64,000 bases of DNA, from contig NZ_NIJM01000004.1 of assembly GCF_002836945.1 (NCBI RefSeq), positions 1 to 64,000 on the forward strand. The letters run 5' to 3'. Position 1 is the stretch's first letter, and each line of letters starts with the position of its first letter. This stretch comes from Shewanella chilikensis. GTDB taxonomy: Bacteria; Pseudomonadota; Gammaproteobacteria; Enterobacterales; Shewanellaceae. Positions 33,700-43,059 of the stretch are shown here, piece after piece. The notes under the pieces were generated by a model. It had not been told where the DNA came from and did not search any database. It saw only the letters and a list, made by a program, of their open reading frames with translations. A program made the position numbers and the translations under genes.

Positions 33700-35006
33700 T
33701 GAAACGGCTGTTTATCTTCTCCTACCTGGTGCTGGTGTTTCTGTTTTTCACCTGCTTCATTTTTGTCTTTCAACTGGACTTCTTTTCCTCCGATGAGTGG
33801 GAAGCCGACTATCAGGATCGCTCCTATATATCACTGAGCCAGTTGTTATCGGATATTTCGGCGGCCGAGGGCGTTGCCAGTGCCGAGTCATCACTTCAAC
33901 AAGTACTAGGCAACCTGCACAAACAGCTGAGGGTCATCTCGCTGGACTCGGATGAGCTGTCGGCTGACGAAAAACAGCGCCTGAGAGAAAACCAGCGTTA
34001 TATCAAAGATGTGGAAGAGGATATCTCCTACATCATGTTCCAAGGCTCAGACAAGGTGTATGCCATCAGCCGCGATGAGTCCGCACCCTTCTGGCAGGAA
34101 TACTACTTCAAAGAATCCATTGCTTTCTGGGTGCTGTTTCCGGTACTGGCTTTTATCAACTTTGTGCTGCTCTACCTATTGGCCCGGCGTCTGCGCCGCT
34201 TGGAGCGGGTTCACAACGCCTTTGCCAATGGTAATTTCAAAGTTAGAGCCAAAACAGGTGTTTGGCACAAAGTGGGGCACCTGAACCAATCCTTCAACCA
34301 GATGGCTGACAAGATAGCCAAACTCATCGACAGCAACAAACAACTCACCAATGCCGTAGCCCATGAAGTGCGTACACCTATATTCAGGATCCGTTGCAAT
34401 CTGGACATGCTGGACGATTCAGGCGTTCGCCCGGAGCAAATGCCCTATCTGGAAGGCATACATCAGGATCTGGATGAACTTGGCACCATGGTGGACGAAT
34501 TGTTGCATTACGCCAAGATGGAACGGCGTCAGGCGCCATTGCAATTGAGCTGCCAATCATTGAATACCTCGCTACAAGAGCTGATTGCCCACCTGCAGTT
34601 TGAAACCGATATCGCCCTTGAACTCACCACCACAGAACCACTGGAGGCCCTGGTAGACCTGCGCCTCTGGCACAGAGCAATCAGTAATATCATCCGCAAC
34701 GGCTACCGTTATGCCAGCCAAAGCGTCAGCATAAAGCTGAGCGGCGACACTGACAGAATCAGGCTGCATATTGCCAACGATGGCCCGGGGATCCGGGATG
34801 AAGACAAACAGCGCATTTTTGATCCCTTTGTTCGCATCGACAAGTCACGGGATCGCGACAGCGGCGGTCACGGCCTGGGACTGGCCATCAGCGCCCAGAT
34901 CATTCGCCAACATGGCGGAGACATCACCATTAGCGACACCGCAAACGGCGGCCCAAGTTTCGATATCTGGTTACCTAAACCGACAACAAGCTGCCAAAAC
35001 AGATAA
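33699..35006 (+). CDS. Sensor histidine kinase, RstB-like
   Basis: A 435-residue inner-membrane kinase. The first membrane helix (FIFSYLVLVFLFFTCFIFVF) is followed by a periplasmic sensor of about 115 residues, a second helix near 147-167 (LFPVLAFINFVLLYLLARRL) and HAMP. The HisKA H-box is AVAHEVRTPIFRIR and the ATPase domain has N-box IRNGYRYA, DGPGI and GGHGLGLAI. Layout and motifs match E. coli RstB. It pairs with the overlapping RstA-like regulator. RstB responds to low Mg2+/acid in enterics; the stimulus here is not known. Confidence 0.87.
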   Translation: MKRLFIFSYLVLVFLFFTCFIFVFQLDFFSSDEWEADYQDRSYISLSQLLSDISAAEGVASAESSLQQVLGNLHKQLRVISLDSDELSADEKQRLRENQRYIKDVEEDISYIMFQGSDKVYAISRDESAPFWQEYYFKESIAFWVLFPVLAFINFVLLYLLARRLRRLERVHNAFANGNFKVRAKTGVWHKVGHLNQSFNQMADKIAKLIDSNKQLTNAVAHEVRTPIFRIRCNLDMLDDSGVRPEQMPYLEGIHQDLDELGTMVDELLHYAKMERRQAPLQLSCQSLNTSLQELIAHLQFETDIALELTTTEPLEALVDLRLWHRAISNIIRNGYRYASQSVSIKLSGDTDRIRLHIANDGPGIRDEDKQRIFDPFVRIDKSRDRDSGGHGLGLAISAQIIRQHGGDITISDTANGGPSFDIWLPKPTTSCQNR

Positions 35007-35011
35007 AAAAA

Positions 35012-35031
35012 GCCCCGTTAAAAAACGGGGC
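35012..35031 (-). terminator. Second intrinsic terminator downstream of the Bcr-type gene
   Basis: On the minus strand, GCCCCGTT and AACGGGGC (4-nt loop) are followed by a run of eight T. It lies just past the convergent sensor-kinase stop codon, about 190 bp beyond the Bcr-type gene. Confidence 0.75.
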
Positions 35032-35157
35032 ACCAGCAAATCAGTGGGGAATCAGCGAGTGAATCACCGCGCCATAAAGAAGACTCGCAATCGAGATTAA
35101 GCCCATCACATGACAAGCTTGTTACTCTAATAAGACATTGGTATGAAAATAAAAAAT

Positions 35158-35186
35158 GCCCGCTGCAGCGGTCAACTGCAACGGGC
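35158..35186 (-). terminator. Intrinsic terminator of the Bcr-type efflux gene
   Basis: On the minus strand, GCCCGTTGCAG and CTGCAGCGGGC pair (one mismatch) around a 7-nt loop and are followed by ATTTTTTATTTT. It begins 34 bp after the efflux-gene stop codon. Confidence 0.85.
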
Positions 35187-35220
35187 CAAGGGTGAAACCT
35201 TAATCTGTTGAAACTAAAGC

Positions 35221-36429
35221 TCAGTGATGCGCACACTGTTGCTCCTGATGCCAAGCATTAAAACGGCTCTGGGCCATGACCAGCAGCAGCACCATAGACA
35301 GGCTGCCCATCACCAAAGTCACGGCAAATGGCGCACCGAGGTCGGTTTGCTGCACCAGACCGGCCAGCAAAGAAGCGCCGCTCATCTGAATGAAACCAAG
35401 CAAGGCCGCCGCAGTACCGGCGCGCTCACCGAAGGCCGCCAACGCCATACTGGTTGCCGGACCCAGCAGGAAGGCAAAGCCGACACACAGCAACATCATG
35501 GGCAACATAAAGCTCATGGCGGCAGCCATACCTTGCTGAGGACCATAGATCTGCAGTACAGGTTGTATGGCGGCAGAAGCCAGCAACAACCAGAGCGAAA
35601 ACACAACAGTCGTGCGATTTCCAAGGCGTTTGGTGACCACTGGCGCAGCAAAACAGGCAATAATATTCACCAAGGCGTTAAGGCCAAACAGGCCACTGAA
35701 TGCCAGTTCTGACATACCCAGATGATCAATCAGCCACACAGGAGCGTAGGACACATAACTCAATATTGAGGCCATACCCGCCATGCAGCAGAAGGCATAA
35801 AACAGGAAGTGGCGTTCGGCCAATACAGGCTGATAACGGCCCCAACGGTACAGCGGCCCACTGCTGACGGTATTCTGCGGCCGGGTTTCTGGAAAACGCA
35901 GGCTCACCAGCAGCAGGATCACCAAGCCGTAAACAGCCATCAGCCCAAAGGTAGAGCGCCAACCGAAGTGCATCGCCATCACGCCGCCAATCGTTGGTGC
36001 CAGTGCGGGGATGACGCAAATCGCACCGTTGAGATAGCTGTAGATGCGGGTACTTTCAGCCGGTGTGTAACAGTCACGCACCGCGCTAAACACCACAATA
36101 GAAGTGGAGCAAGCTGCCAACCCCTGCAATACCCTGGCAATCTGTAACCATTCGAACTCCATGGCAACCACAGCCAACAGCGCACTGAGCACATAGAGAG
36201 CAATTCCTCCCAATGCCACAGGCCTGCGGCCAAATCTGTCTGCCAAGGGGCCTATGAGGATCTGTCCCACCCCCATGGCGAACAGGAAAAGCACCAGAGT
36301 CGACTGGACTTCGCCGGCACTGACGCCATATTCACTGGCCATGGTTGGCAGAGAAGGCAGATAAATATCGATGGCCAGCGGGCTTAGCAGCACCATGGCC
36401 ATCAGCATAGGCAGGAGTCTTTTTGCCAT
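35221..36429 (-). CDS. Bcr/CflA family drug-resistance transporter (MFS)
   Basis: A 402-residue inner-membrane drug:H+ antiporter-type MFS protein with about 12 membrane segments. Family features are the N-terminal PLAIDIYLPSLPTMASEYGV, motif A GPLADRFGRRPVALGG, the motif C-like region GAICVIPALAPTIGGVMAMH and LLGPATSMALAAFGERAGTA. E. coli Bcr exports bicyclomycin and other compounds; the substrate here is unknown. It is divergent from a LysR gene (113-bp gap), which probably controls it. Two tandem terminators follow. Confidence 0.9.
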   Translation of the reverse strand: MAKRLLPMLMAMVLLSPLAIDIYLPSLPTMASEYGVSAGEVQSTLVLFLFAMGVGQILIGPLADRFGRRPVALGGIALYVLSALLAVVAMEFEWLQIARVLQGLAACSTSIVVFSAVRDCYTPAESTRIYSYLNGAICVIPALAPTIGGVMAMHFGWRSTFGLMAVYGLVILLLVSLRFPETRPQNTVSSGPLYRWGRYQPVLAERHFLFYAFCCMAGMASILSYVSYAPVWLIDHLGMSELAFSGLFGLNALVNIIACFAAPVVTKRLGNRTTVVFSLWLLLASAAIQPVLQIYGPQQGMAAAMSFMLPMMLLCVGFAFLLGPATSMALAAFGERAGTAAALLGFIQMSGASLLAGLVQQTDLGAPFAVTLVMGSLSMVLLLVMAQSRFNAWHQEQQCAHH

Positions 36430-36542
36430 AGGTTGTCGTTCAATCCTGAGTGAAAACTGAGATGGGGCACATTCTAATGAACTGGTGGTATGAAAAGAAA
36501 TGATATAATCTCACAACATAATTTCCTCTGAGGAATATCAGG

Positions 36543-37502
36543 GTGAATCTGGATAACCTGGCCCGTATCGACCTCAACCTGTTGGTCATGTTGCAGGTGC
36601 TGCTGGAAGAGCGCAGCGTGACCCGCGCCGCCAATCGGCTGCACCTGAGTCAATCTGCATTGAGCAAGAGTCTCAACCGTCTGCGCGACATGTTGGGCGA
36701 TCCTCTGTTTCAGCGCACCGCTCACGGTCTCAAACCGACAGCGCACGCCGAACAGTTAGCACAACATCTACCTATCGCCTTACAAAGTTTGCATCAACTG
36801 ACCCAACCTCCCGTGTTTACCCCGGCCAGCAGCAACCGGCAGTTTTCGCTCACCATGGTAGAAAGCGCCTATGAAACTCTGCTGCCCAGTTTTATCGGTC
36901 GCTTGCTCAGCAACGCCCCCAATGTCAGGCTCGACTCCTACGTCTGGACCGAAAAATCCATGCAGGCACTGCAGCAAGGGCAGATAGATTTGGGTATTTC
37001 GGGAAGGGATCTGCAGCCCAGCTCCAGCTTTCACTTCAGCCAGTTGCCGGAAGGGATCCTGTATCAAACTCTATTTCAGGATCATCAAGTGTGTCTGGTA
37101 CGCGAAGGACACCCGGCGCTGCAAGCTCAAAAGAACAAAGTCTGGGATCTGGCGGCCTACCTGGCGCTACCCCATGTACAGGTGCGTTGTGAGGGTAATG
37201 ATTGGTGGGCGCTGGACTACTTTCTGGCGGATCTCGGTCATCATCGCCGCCTCAGTGCTACAGTGCCCGACTTCTACGGTGCTGCCAGTATTTGCGCTCA
37301 CAGTGACTTGGTATTTACCCTGCCCTCCAGTTTTGCACTGCACGCCTGCAAGCTTTACTCGCTGCAGCAATTGCCGCTGCCGATAGACTTTATGCCCATG
37401 GCTTATGTGTTGCTCTGGCATGAGCGCAATAACGACGACCCCGGCCACCGCTGGATGCGGCAGCTGATAGGTGACAGCATGAGCAGTAAAAAAACCGCCT
37501 GA
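36543..37502 (+). CDS. LysR family regulator divergent from the Bcr-type pump
   Basis: A 319-residue LysR protein starting at GTG 36543 (AGGAA upstream). The helix-turn-helix lies in SVTRAANRLHLSQSALSKSL (residues 21-40), followed by RLRDMLGDPLFQRTAHGLKP and an effector domain. The pattern is like the NodD/LeuO-type LysR subgroup (RIDLNLLVMLQVLLEERSVT). Its divergent position suggests that it regulates the efflux gene and itself from the shared intergenic region. Confidence 0.88.
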   Translation: MNLDNLARIDLNLLVMLQVLLEERSVTRAANRLHLSQSALSKSLNRLRDMLGDPLFQRTAHGLKPTAHAEQLAQHLPIALQSLHQLTQPPVFTPASSNRQFSLTMVESAYETLLPSFIGRLLSNAPNVRLDSYVWTEKSMQALQQGQIDLGISGRDLQPSSSFHFSQLPEGILYQTLFQDHQVCLVREGHPALQAQKNKVWDLAAYLALPHVQVRCEGNDWWALDYFLADLGHHRRLSATVPDFYGAASICAHSDLVFTLPSSFALHACKLYSLQQLPLPIDFMPMAYVLLWHERNNDDPGHRWMRQLIGDSMSSKKTA

Positions 37503-37526
37503 GCAGCGGTCTTGGGTTAAATGTGA

Positions 37527-39398
37527 TTAGAGCACGAAGGTCGCAACCTTGGCATTGAGGTCGGTCGCACGCACCTTGAGCGCCTTGGCGTGCTCTAGGT
37601 CGTCCATGGCGGTGGCGGTGATCTCATCGGTAACGTCCTTGATGGCCGTGGTGTTTTGGGTAATCTCTCCCGTTACCTGAGTCTGCTCTTCCGCCGCCGT
37701 GGCTATCTGCCCCGCCATATCGGATATCTGCGCCACAGCAATAGCTATCTCTTCCAGCGCCTTGCTGGCCTCTTCGGCATCGCCGACACTGCGACCTGCC
37801 ATCTGGCGACTGTTTTCCATGGAGGCAACCGCCCTGGCAGTGGTATGCTGCAAAGCCTCTATGGTGTCGTGGATTTCGGAGGCCGATTCCTGAGTACGCT
37901 GAGACAGAACCCTCACTTCATCGGCCACCACGGCAAAACCGCGCCCTTGTTCACCGGCACGGGCAGCCTCGATGGCGGCGTTCAACGCCAACAGATTGGT
38001 CTGTTCGGCCACCCCTTGAATTGCGGTGAGAATACCGCTGATAGCCTGGGCATGACGATTGAGCTCATTGATCACTTCGGTGGTTTGGCCGACTTCCTCG
38101 GCCAATGAATGTATCGAGTTTCGGGTCTGCAGTACCAAACTCTTACCCTGCTGCGAGCTGCAGGAAGATTGCTGCGCTGCAGTAGCGGTCAACTCGGCGT
38201 TGGCAGCAATCTCCTGGGTGGCACTGGCCATTTCAGTAACTGCGGTCGCCACCATGGTCACTTCCTGCTGCTGCCTTTGCAGCTCAGCAACCGAGCTCTG
38301 GGTGGTGTTCAACCCCCGCTCAGCATCCAGATCCAGTTCGGCCGCCAACTGACGTATATGGCTTATCAGCTGATGCTGGGCCGAGACAAAGCGGTTGAAG
38401 TTGTCGGCCAGCTCGGCCACTTCATCATTGCTGTCGACCGTGATCCTTTGGGTCAGATCGCCATTGCCGTCGGCAATCCGTGCCAGCGCCTGGGATACCC
38501 GCCCAAGGGGAGCCAACAAGAGTCCGAGAAACCAAGAGATAGCCGCCGTACTCACCAGCAGCACAAGCGCCGCCAAACCAACCTGGGTCCAAAGCAATTT
38601 GCCGAGCGGTGCTTCAAGTGTCGCCTTGTCCAGCAGCAGCAAGAGCTGCCAGTCGGTATCCGGAATAGCCGTTGCCCAAACAAGTTTGTTCCGACCATCG
38701 GCATCAAAATACAGGGATTGCAACTGCGCCGTTTTTTGAATATTGGCCAAAATGCCCGCACCGAGATCATCATCAATTTCGGCAACCGGACGCATCGCCT
38801 TGCTGCCATCCTTATAAGCGATTACGGTACCGTCGTTATGCATCATGATGGCAAAACCAGCAGCCGGGATCGCCATGCTGTTAACCTCAGCCACCAGAGT
38901 ATCAATTGCCAAGTCGCCACCTATCACCCCTTTGGCGGTTGGCTGCGCCAAAGAGATCACCTGAATACCATAGCCGCTGTCGATATAGGGTTTGGTGATA
39001 ATGGCCCGGCCTTTAGCCATGGCGTCCTGATACCAGGGACGACTGCGGGGATCGTAATGACTGTTGTCCACATTGGGGTCGGCATCCTGCATTTTGCCAT
39101 CATTGCCACCGAAGTAGACAGACTCCAACTTGCCGGCTGCACGGGCCTGCTGCAGTGCAGGTACAAAGTCATCACTTATGTATTCCTGCAAGGATGAAAC
39201 CACGTTGGTGCGAATCGCCAACCACTCGGTGACCCGCTGAGCCTGCATCTCACCAATACGCATTAACTCTTGCTGACTGGCTTGCAGCAATTGTGTTTTC
39301 TGAGTGCTGTAGCTTTGCCAGGAAAGCAGCACCACGATCAGAGTCAATGCCAGTGCCACACACACCAGCAACTTGTGTTTCAATGAGCGGAGTTTCAT
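37527..39398 (-). CDS. Methyl-accepting chemotaxis protein with dCache sensor
   Basis: A 623-residue chemoreceptor. It has an N-terminal membrane helix ([18 protein letters not shown]), a periplasmic double-Cache ligand-binding domain (about 35-275, with the typical [20 protein letters not shown]), a second membrane helix and HAMP ([20 protein letters not shown]). The signalling domain has the conserved hairpin tip [20 protein letters not shown]. No C-terminal CheR-tethering pentapeptide is seen. dCache domains of this kind often bind amino acids, but the ligand cannot be read off. ATG 39398 was chosen to begin with the basic-hydrophobic anchor; upstream in-frame codons to 39431 lack a better signal. 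Confidence 0.9.
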   Translation of the reverse strand: MKLRSLKHKLLVCVALALTLIVVLLSWQSYSTQKTQLLQASQQELMRIGEMQAQRVTEWLAIRTNVVSSLQEYISDDFVPALQQARAAGKLESVYFGGNDGKMQDADPNVDNSHYDPRSRPWYQDAMAKGRAIITKPYIDSGYGIQVISLAQPTAKGVIGGDLAIDTLVAEVNSMAIPAAGFAIMMHNDGTVIAYKDGSKAMRPVAEIDDDLGAGILANIQKTAQLQSLYFDADGRNKLVWATAIPDTDWQLLLLLDKATLEAPLGKLLWTQVGLAALVLLVSTAAISWFLGLLLAPLGRVSQALARIADGNGDLTQRITVDSNDEVAELADNFNRFVSAQHQLISHIRQLAAELDLDAERGLNTTQSSVAELQRQQQEVTMVATAVTEMASATQEIAANAELTATAAQQSSCSSQQGKSLVLQTRNSIHSLAEEVGQTTEVINELNRHAQAISGILTAIQGVAEQTNLLALNAAIEAARAGEQGRGFAVVADEVRVLSQRTQESASEIHDTIEALQHTTARAVASMENSRQMAGRSVGDAEEASKALEEIAIAVAQISDMAGQIATAAEEQTQVTGEITQNTTAIKDVTDEITATAMDDLEHAKALKVRATDLNAKVATFVL

Positions 39399-39716
39399 CT
39401 TCAGCGGGGTCCGATATTTGAGAAAAGGCAACAGCCATAGGCGCGGTACGATTTGGTCGAAATGATTACATATTCTGTCGCTGCAGTTGAGAGTTAGTTC
39501 ACAATCATTTGAAAAACCAGCCTAAGCTGCAACAAAAAACACTTTTCAAGTATTAAATCACAGTTGATGAATAAATATTTATTCGGGGAACTCCTACCTC
39601 TTAACGCTTTCTTAATAAAGCGGTATTAAACATGATAAATAATGAAGTAGATTTAGACCTGACCTGAGCCAAGCACGGGGTCATACTTGGACCCAAGCAA
39701 GTCCGGAGGAAGAAAC

Positions 39717-40016
39717 ATGTATCGACAGTTTGTGCAGAATCTGCCACTCAACCCCAGAACCTTGACGGGAGCATTGCTGAGTCTCTGCGCTTTTAGCCTG
39801 GCCCTCTTGCTTATGCCCCTGGTATTGATATTGGCAGCAACCACACTCCTGTGTCTGAGCCTGTTTGGCCGCAACTACTTAAAGCGTCAATTGGCTAGTA
39901 TCCAGCAGTGCCGCCACAAAGGCAGACAAAGAGATCTCTATGACTTGGATCCCAACCTGTGCCGGGATTCTGGATTGGGTTCAAGAGGTCGAATCCTAGA
40001 ACACGAACCGGACTAA
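39717..40016 (+). CDS. Small membrane protein, unknown function
   Basis: A 99-residue protein with one long or two short hydrophobic segments (TGALLSLCAFSLALLLMPLV, LILAATTLLCLSLFG) and a basic C-terminal tail (RRNYLKR-like, then QQCRHKGRQRDLYDLD). No family was recognised. The ATG at 39717 follows GGAGGAAG, a strong ribosome-binding site. Its stop overlaps the end of the convergent Sel1/DUF4145 gene by 4 bp. The 318-bp gap upstream (39399-39716) is A+T-rich and holds the divergent promoters; no other gene was seen. Confidence 0.65.
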   Translation: MYRQFVQNLPLNPRTLTGALLSLCAFSLALLLMPLVLILAATTLLCLSLFGRNYLKRQLASIQQCRHKGRQRDLYDLDPNLCRDSGLGSRGRILEHEPD

Positions 40017-41425
40017 TCGGCGAGTAGTTCCTGCGCCCGTTTCAGGGCACGCCGCTCATCCGCAGACTGGCTCAGTTGCAATACGCTCTCCACCTGTTGT
40101 TGCAGTGACTGCCACAAGGGGCCTATCACCTCCAGTTCACGCTCATCGGCACGCTCTCGCGCCAGTCGCAACCAGGCAACAGCCTCCACTACATCTATGC
40201 GTCCAAGGCAACCATCGGTCAGGGCTATCGCCAATTCAATCATGGCGGTCACACTGTGACCATAGCGAATAACCTGCCTTAAGTAACTCTCCGCCTGAGA
40301 CAGATCCGAACCAAATGCAGCATCATCGTTAAGCATATGCTGCGCCCGCGCCAACATAGCATCCAGTTGCCCCTGCTCTGCCGCTTCAGCCAACCATTGT
40401 TCACTGGCCCCAGGGTCGGCTTCACAGCCTTCGCCACGGGCCAACATCAGGGCTAGGTGGTATTGAGCGTGGGGATCTCCGGCTCTGGCCGCCCGGGTGA
40501 TGTGTTCAAAAGCTTGTTGCAGCTCGCCGCGTTGATAGCAGAGCACCCCGAGATTGGCCATAGCCTCAGATTGTTCGTTGGCGGCAGCAGCACTGAGGAA
40601 ACGCTCTGCCTCGGTTTCATCTTTAGCCAGCTCACCGCTACCTACCAGATAAAAGTAACCCAGGAGTGCCATGGCATCGGTCACGCCGGCCTCGGCGGCT
40701 TGGCTAATCGCCTGCTGCCCGGCGGCGATATCAACGTCGCCGCGATAGCCATGAATTAGGGCGACTCCGTGCTCAAACAGTGCCTTGGGTTCGTTTGCTG
40801 CCGCCTCGGCAAACCAGTGTGCTGCCTTGGCCAACATGCGCGCCGAATCGCCGGCAAGCGGCTCGTCAGCCTTATCTTGCAGGGCCTGCTCCTGGCCCCG
40901 AGCAATCAGAGCACGATTCTTGAGCGCCATCCCCAACAGATATTGCGCCTCGGCATCATCTTTCATTACGGCCCGATAGCAGAGCTCACGTCCGGCCTGT
41001 AAATCAAAGTCATCGAAACGGTATTCAGGAGCTTCCCGGCCCTTTAGCCTGGGATAGGCCAGTTCCATCAGTTTCAGCAGATCGCCGATGGCTTTTTTGG
41101 CCAGCGCCAGCAACTGAGTTTCGGTAAGGTGAAACTTTTCCGGATGGGCACCGCGGTTGCCATCGGCTCGCAGCCTATGCAGCGCCCGGGTGATACGCAC
41201 ATCTATCAGCCGCAGGCGATTGAGCTGTTCGATACGATCATAAAGGTTAGGGCTATCAAAAGTGAGCTCGGCGGACTCGGCCAACAGCCCAGTCAATTTG
41301 TGAGCAAAACTGCGAACATGCAGCAACGCCTGGGTTGGCACATCCTGCACATAACGCTTGGCAGTCCGGTACTCCCGGGCCAAGTCTTCTGACACACTGG
41401 CAATAAAGGCAACATCATCCAGCAC
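40013..41425 (-). CDS. DUF4145 plus Sel1-repeat protein
   Basis: A 470-residue cytoplasmic protein. The N-terminal about 120 residues look like DUF4145 (EDLAREYRTAKRYVQDVPTQ, ALLHVRSFAHKL, LRLIDVRITRALHRLRADGN followed by RGAHP), a domain also found on some restriction and signalling proteins. The rest is a series of Sel1-like repeats (AEAQYLLGMALKNRALIARG, ALLGYFYLVGSGELAKDETE, AMANLGVLCYQRGELQQAFE, AQYHLALMLARGEGCEADPG). No enzymatic motif is evident, so it is a scaffold of unknown role. It ends 4 bp inside the convergent small membrane protein gene. Confidence 0.75.
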   Translation of the reverse strand: MLDDVAFIASVSEDLAREYRTAKRYVQDVPTQALLHVRSFAHKLTGLLAESAELTFDSPNLYDRIEQLNRLRLIDVRITRALHRLRADGNRGAHPEKFHLTETQLLALAKKAIGDLLKLMELAYPRLKGREAPEYRFDDFDLQAGRELCYRAVMKDDAEAQYLLGMALKNRALIARGQEQALQDKADEPLAGDSARMLAKAAHWFAEAAANEPKALFEHGVALIHGYRGDVDIAAGQQAISQAAEAGVTDAMALLGYFYLVGSGELAKDETEAERFLSAAAANEQSEAMANLGVLCYQRGELQQAFEHITRAARAGDPHAQYHLALMLARGEGCEADPGASEQWLAEAAEQGQLDAMLARAQHMLNDDAAFGSDLSQAESYLRQVIRYGHSVTAMIELAIALTDGCLGRIDVVEAVAWLRLARERADERELEVIGPLWQSLQQQVESVLQLSQSADERRALKRAQELLAD

Positions 41426-41472
41426 AGTCTAACCTCACAGGGCCGCAGGAGCGGCCGGCAGAGAGTTGATGA

Positions 41473-42171
41473 TTAGCCCTTGCGGGCAACGCGATAGAGG
41501 CGGAATAAGGCCACATTGACGAACAAACCAATGAAAGCCACCAAGGTATCCACCACCAACTGCAGTGGCATACCACCTGCCTGCCCCAGTTGCGACAGCA
41601 CACTCCCTATAATAAGCAGCGGAAAGTAGCTCAAAAGCACCAAGATTGTCTTGCCGGTGAGACCGCTACTGAACTCAAAACTGGCCTTAATCGCCTGTAG
41701 CGGGGTCAGACGCTCGACCACCACCATAAAGTTAACAAAAGCCAGGCGGGCAAACAGATACAGACTAATCCCCATCCCCAGGATCCATACCGGCCCAATG
41801 GCTGCCAGGATCATGGTCGGTGCAGCAATCGCCATGCCGGAGAACACCCCGGCCAACATCAACCCCGGCACAAATGCCAGACTGGACTTTAATACCTGGC
41901 CCGTACTGGGCTGCATTCCTTCGGTACGCAGTTCCATAAATAGTGTCAAGGCCGCAATAAGCACAGAGAAGATCACCATCAAGGCGATCACAGCCAGCAT
42001 ATGAGGGGTACCGAATTGTGGGTTTTCAGGATCGGCACTTTGCAACTCGGTACCGAGCCACATTTGAATACCCACCTGCAGTAGCAGCAAGGGAACGGTC
42101 AGCATTGCCAGCTGAACGATATGATTACGGAAGAAGTTATAAGCTTCGGTCAGGATGGCAGACAGAGACAT
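41473..42171 (-). CDS. YciC-like (UPF0259) inner-membrane protein
   Basis: A 232-residue polytopic membrane protein with about six hydrophobic segments. The start MSLSAILTEAYNFFRNHIVQ and the overall arrangement, ending in NVALFRLYRVARKG, resemble E. coli YciC (UPF0259, 247 residues). The function of that family is unknown. It lies 47 bp upstream of the DUF4145/Sel1 gene on the same strand, so they may be cotranscribed. The YciC assignment is by pattern only and could be a related DUF family. Confidence 0.65.
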   Translation of the reverse strand: MSLSAILTEAYNFFRNHIVQLAMLTVPLLLLQVGIQMWLGTELQSADPENPQFGTPHMLAVIALMVIFSVLIAALTLFMELRTEGMQPSTGQVLKSSLAFVPGLMLAGVFSGMAIAAPTMILAAIGPVWILGMGISLYLFARLAFVNFMVVVERLTPLQAIKASFEFSSGLTGKTILVLLSYFPLLIIGSVLSQLGQAGGMPLQLVVDTLVAFIGLFVNVALFRLYRVARKG

Positions 42172-42358
42172 GCAGCTTTCCCAAAAAGGTTGTAATTAAA
42201 GGATCAAGATAGACGCCAAGGATACCCAAATTCCCACGCCAATGCACAAATGAAATACAGCAAAACGACCGCCTGTCACGCAAAAGCCGTGCATCAACGC
42301 CTGAGATAAGACTAGAATATGGCCCCAGAAGACCTTTTATATGCACAGGAAAGCAGAA

Positions 42359-42889
42359 ATGAAAGCTTATATCACAGCAGCCGTAATCATGGGCTCACTG
42401 TTGGCGACACCAGCGCAGGCCGGTTGGTTCGACAAACTCACCAACAACACCCAGACCCAAAACGATACGGCTACCAATAACCAGACCACCACTCAAAACA
42501 GTGAACTGGTTGGCACCGTGATGTCACAGCTGGGTCTGACTCAAACCCAGGCCGAAGGTGGCCTTGGCAGTCTACTAGGACTGGCCAAGACCTCATTGGG
42601 GCAAGAATCTTTCTCCCCTATTGCCGACAGCATTCCCGGTATTGATGGCTTGCTGGCCGCGGCGCCCAAACTGGATGGCAACTCAGGGATGACGGGCCTG
42701 CTGTCCAAAGCCGGAGACCTGGGTAACTCTCTACAGGGCAGCGCCATGGTCTATGATGCCTTTGCCAAGCTGGGAATTTCCAAAGAGCTGGCAGCACCCA
42801 TGATAGATATAGTCAAAAACTACCTGCAAAGCAGCGGCGGTGAAGGCACAGCCGATCTATTGACTAAAGGATTGGGCTCACTGCTGTAA
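42359..42889 (+). CDS. Secreted DUF2780 (VcgC/VcgE-type) protein
   Basis: A 176-residue protein with a signal peptide (MKAYITAAVIMGSLLATPAQ, cleavage after AQA). An Asn/Thr/Gln-rich linker is followed by a helical domain typical of DUF2780 (VMSQLGLTQTQAEGGLGSLL, GLLSKAGDLGNSLQ, VYDAFAKLGISKELAAPMID and IVKNYLQSSGGE). The function is unknown. ATG 42359 was preferred over 42341 because AGGAAAGC precedes it and it gives a proper signal peptide. Confidence 0.8.
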   Translation: MKAYITAAVIMGSLLATPAQAGWFDKLTNNTQTQNDTATNNQTTTQNSELVGTVMSQLGLTQTQAEGGLGSLLGLAKTSLGQESFSPIADSIPGIDGLLAAAPKLDGNSGMTGLLSKAGDLGNSLQGSAMVYDAFAKLGISKELAAPMIDIVKNYLQSSGGEGTADLLTKGLGSLL

Positions 42890-42901
42890 AGCAGCCCGTA
42901 C

Positions 42902-42929
42902 TATCAGTGGGAACCTGCAGCCACTGATA
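42902..42929 (+). terminator. Hairpin directly after the DUF2780 gene
   Basis: TATCAGTGG and CCACTGATA form a perfect 9-bp stem with a 10-nt loop, starting 13 bp after the stop codon. It has no T-run, so it is at best an imperfect terminator or a 3'-end stabiliser. Confidence 0.5.
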
Positions 42930-42933
42930 ACGT

Positions 42934-43026
42934 CTAAAAAGTGTGGCCACTCGGTTTAAGCGCGCATCGGCAGGGCCGGATTTTATCCGGCTCCAAACCG
43001 CAAACCACGTGGCCCGACACGTTTAG
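42934..43026. repeat. Strongly folded 93-bp nested inverted-repeat element
   Basis: Five pairs of arms nest in register: CTAAA (42934) with TTTAG (43022); GTGT (42941) with ACAC (43017); GGCCAC (42945) with GTGGCC (43009); CGGTTT (42952) with AAACCG (42995); and, inside, GCCGGAT (42975) with ATCCGGC (42985). It fills most of the gap between DUF2780 and the TerB-like gene. It may be a MITE-like or other palindromic intergenic repeat, a structured non-coding RNA, or a long 5'-leader of the TerB-like mRNA. No long T-run follows it on the plus strand; on the minus strand the last arm is CACACTTTTTAG. Confidence 0.6.
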
Positions 43027-43059
43027 AACCTATACTGAACCAACTGACAAGAGAAGCCT

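Noticed and set aside
38109-39197. 362-residue plus-strand frame opposite the chemoreceptor gene
   Set aside because: Composition follows the complementary strand of the receptor; no family features.
39399-39716. Additional small gene between the chemoreceptor and the small membrane protein
   Set aside because: Only short A+T-rich frames without initiation signals.
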